Positions 60,976 to 64,000 of a stretch of 64,000 bases of DNA are shown here, piece by piece. Each line of letters starts with the position of its first letter. Position 1 is the first letter of the stretch. The notes under the pieces were generated by a model. It saw only the letters and a list, made by a program, of their open reading frames with translations, was not told the DNA's origin and did not search any database. This DNA comes from Acanthornis magna (lineage: Eukaryota; Chordata; Aves; Passeriformes; Acanthizidae), in the NCBI GenBank assembly GCA_036785705.1, contig JAWUZG010000001.1, positions 1,488,001-1,552,000 on the forward strand, read 5' to 3'. Both the position numbers and the translations under genes were made by a program.

Positions 60976-62385
60976 ATGCAGAATGGGCTGTTGATTGCCA
61001 TGTGCACCAGTGAAGGTCAGCATGTTTCCTGGAGAGGCAGATACCCACAAAAGCGATGTTTTCTTGGAATAAGTGCTCCAAGTTCATTTCTCTGATAGAG
61101 AATACCACATGGCAGGTGATGTTTAAGTACTGAAGTCTTTTCACTTGCAAAACTGGGCCTCCTCTGGAGGTTTGGTGCATTCTGGCAGTCTGCAAACTCA
61201 CAGGTTGGTTACAGCGTGTGCTTGTGGAGCTTCTGTTTGCCAATGTGACTTGTTTGCACAGAATAAAATATTCAGCAGGGCATAAAACAAAGCAAATAAA
61301 TTTCCCTTTTTAAAAGTAATACGGGAATTAGCCTGCATTACAGAGCTTAAATCACACTGATTCTCCTCTAGGGCTGGAACAAAATTTTCAGAATCACCTG
61401 TAATCTGTGAAGAATCTAAACCATATGGAAATTTCCTGATTTCCTTAGGTGTTTTCAACATTCTTACCCAGAATCTTAGAGTGTTTAGGTTTTTTCTAGT
61501 GCAGCAATCTCAGTTCCAGGTATGAGATTTTTCAGTAATAACTTACATCACTTTCTAGCATCAAGGAATTTGTATCAAAAGGGAATAGCTAATCAAAGCT
61601 AATAGATAATACAGTGATTGATAATCTAAGTGAATTGCACTAATTTTACTTATATCAGTGCAGCTGATGGTGTCATTTTCCTACATACAAAGACCCATTT
61701 AGCTCCTGCTCCTTCCTTAAAAATGGGTGATGGGTTTGGAAAAACATTAGGACTTTTCAAATGTTACTTTTTTTCCTTTGGGCAGAGAAACAGCTTCTTG
61801 GGAGCTCTGCCTCTGAGAAACAAAGATTACTGTGATTTTTTTTACTGGACCTTCCGAAGTACTGATAGAGCATTTTTTTGGAACTCATTGCCCATAGCAG
61901 TCATTCCACCCTGTGGCCCATATCCTGTTTTAGAAAAGCCATTTCCTTTTGGTGCACATCTTTCCCCTGTGTTTATATGAAGCAGTCAATGGGGCTTTCA
62001 GCCGCAAGGATCAGAATGAAATCAAATAAATTACTTCCAAGATAGGAAACCATTTCACACCTTGGAGCTTCATTTTGCTCCAGATGTAGCGTGTTACAGC
62101 TCACGCCACTTAGAGCCGATTAGAAACCAACTGACCTGTTGTGACACTTCAAATCTTGGTAGAATTTGCACTTTGCCTGCGAGCTGACACTTGGTTTTCA
62201 TCTTGTTTGGGTTTGGAACTATAACTGTGGGCAGCGTGATTGCCCTGGAGTGATGATTAAAATGGGTTTTCATTCACTCTACCCTCCTGAGAAAAAGAAA
62301 AACTTCACTGAAGTTTTCTTTTCTTCCTTCCCCCCCAGTGCAGTGTTGGACAGGGTTTTAAATCAGCAGATAAGCATTGAATCTT

Positions 62386-62586
62386 CACTCTAAGGGTGGT
62401 GAGACCCTGGCACAGGTGGCTCAGGGAGGTGGTGGACTTCCCATCCTGGAAGTGTTCAAGACCAGGTCGGATTGGGCTCTGAGCACCCTCATTTAGAGGA
62501 AGCTGTTGGCTGCCCATGGCAGAGGGGCTGGGACTGGAAGATCTTTAAGGTCCCATCCAACCCAATCCATTCTATGATTCCATGAG
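62386..62586 (+). mobile_element. CR1 LINE 3' fragment
   Basis: GGTGGTGAGACCCTGGCACA, TCCTGGAAGTGTTCAAGACC and AAGATCTTTAAGGTCCCATC lead to CATTCTATGATTCCATGA. This is a sense copy with an intact terminal unit. Confidence 0.92.
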
Positions 62587-63574
62587 ATCTGACTTCTCAG
62601 CTGAGATTTGGATGTTTCACGCTGTTGACTTGGCCCAACACTGCTTTGATGTAGTTGAGCAGAAATGGCAATGGAAGATCTTATTAAGTTCTCCTATTGG
62701 GTTGAAATGCCGTTTGCACTGGAACAGATTGTGAGGAAGAAAAATAACTTAAAAATGCCTTTGTCAGGAAGCTTTGTGCTCTGCCCTTTTAGCAAAGGGG
62801 TTATAAAAAAACAACATGGAAAAATAGTATTTTTAATTGGTAATCAGAGTATTTAAGGATTTTTCTGTCTTTCTGTCCTTCTACTTTAAATTTCTCGTCC
62901 CTTAGGTTTTTTTCCTTTTTATTATGTTTATTTTCTTGGTTACTACTGGGCACTCTGTGACCAATCAATACATGCATTCAGTGATAAATACACTGAGATT
63001 CTGTGAACTGGACAGCTCCTGCTGGCATTTAGAAAGAAATCCAAAGTGAATTTAGGTTGGACACAACCAAATACACAGTGTTTACATTAATTCTGGCTTT
63101 TTTTCAAAGGGAGTGGTAAGCTGTAATCATGATTTATGGAGGCTTTTATTACCACATCTATTCTAAAGGTTTTCTTGCACACCTTTATTCTGGAGGAACT
63201 GTTTTGATTCAAAAACAACTTTTAATTGACCTTTCATCTTTCAGTGTAGAATCTGTTTGTGGTACATTGCCAGGGAAGCAGCCTGCAATGAAGTGCAGTT
63301 TTTTCTCAGAACTCTGAGCGTGTTGTTGGTGGTTGATGTTCATTTGGGCTTGATTTCTGCAAAAAATACTCATTCAGTCTCAGTTTTAGAGTTTGTGAAT
63401 TGATGTGGAGAAAAAGGTGAAAATTTGTCTTATATATTATTGTGCATGCAGACTAAGTGATGATTTTGAAAACATACGAAAACACATTTGGGAAAGAAGG
63501 TAGCAATATATTTATGGCGATGTCCCAAGGAAGTTTAAATCCCAGCAGGGCTCAGGTACCAGGTGGATTGAGGC

Positions 63575-63700
63575 TCGGCTGCAGTAAGAGCCGCCTACTT
63601 GCAGTGTGCTCTGTGCCTCAATTTTCCTGTCTGTTTTACAGAGCTCATAAATCTTACCATCATTTACATAGTGTTTTGATATCAGGTTTCTCTCCAAGTC
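63575..63700 (+). mobile_element. MIR-like ancient SINE remnant
   Basis: CTCTGTGCCTCAATTTTCCT followed by GTCTGTTTTACAGAGC matches the MIR segment that reads ctctgtgcctcagttttcctcatctgtaaaat. Flanks are too decayed to place ends. Confidence 0.45.
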
Positions 63701-64000
63701 TGAAGTAACAGTAATTATTGGTCATGGGACTGCTATTTCCCTTTGATTTCTCCCCACCTCCATATTGCCATGTGTGCAGCCCCTTCTTCAGGACAGGCTA
63801 AACCACCCTCGCTGAGATTACTCCATCACCTCTAATGGTGTAGCACAAAACCATTCATTTCTCCACTCTGGAGTCTAAAGTCTCTGAACTTCATTAGCCC
63901 AAGGGAGTGGTAGGCCCAAGCGTGCTCCGAAATGCCGATCTCCTGTTTTGATAACTGAGCTCTAAAATCAAGATAAACAAGCTGCCCTATATACTGAACA

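Larger units (their letters stand above)
52203..64000 (+). other. TAF3: TAF3 intron 4 (5' part; continues beyond window)
   Basis: The intron starts with the donor GTAAGTAC. No exon encoding the proline-rich linker or the PHD finger (Cys4-His-Cys3 pattern) is recognisable through 64000. It holds three CR1 fragments, one tandem 38-bp duplication, a degraded L2-like LINE segment and unique AT-rich DNA. The downstream boundary is not visible. Confidence 0.8.

Noticed and set aside
1..64000. CRISPR arrays, operons, tRNA or rRNA genes, phage or insertion sequences
   Set aside because: No spaced identical repeats, no cloverleaf-capable segment recognised, and the gene structure is eukaryotic with spliced exons.

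Overview
The window looks like bird nuclear DNA. It is AT-rich and intron-dominated, and its recognisable interspersed repeats are nearly all 3' fragments of CR1 LINEs (their ends read ATTCTATGATTCT or the reverse complement). There is also a scatter of worn MIR-like SINE fossils. I see no Alu, B1 or L1 sequence. Another CR1-rich sauropsid (crocodilian, turtle) cannot be excluded from sequence alone, and I cannot name the species.

Only one protein-coding gene is supported: TAF3, the TFIID subunit 3, on the + strand and present in part. Its very large third exon (45392-47211) is flanked by a good acceptor and a good donor. The short fourth exon (52120-52202) continues the same reading frame. 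Everything upstream (1-45391) reads as intron 2. Positions 47212-52119 are intron 3, and 52203 to the window end is the start of intron 4. The exons for the N-terminal histone fold and the C-terminal PHD finger were looked for and not seen, so they must lie outside the window.

Layout: 1-45391 is intronic, with 12 CR1 fragments, several MIR-like remnants, simple repeats, a G-quadruplex-type run at 11843-11863, small clusters of retained CpGs, and some long repeat-free AT-rich blocks that resemble conserved noncoding elements. Exon 3 encodes an acidic start, a basic nuclear-localisation-like motif, a Ser-Pro-rich block, a duplicated DDSID motif and three lysine-rich charged blocks. Intron 3 has no CR1 that I can see, but it holds an in-frame stop and a downstream AATAAA that could make a truncated isoform. 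Intron 4 holds three CR1 fragments, a 38-bp tandem duplication and a degraded L2-like reverse-transcriptase remnant.

In other vertebrates TAF3 lies next to GATA3, so distal enhancers for a neighbouring developmental gene are a reasonable thing to expect in these introns. That is inference from known synteny; GATA3 itself is not in the window. I did not find a convincing new biological system. The most checkable items are the candidate intronic-polyadenylation isoform, the DDSID duplication, the conserved-element candidates, the CpG-retaining islets, and the LINE fossil at 59485-60000.
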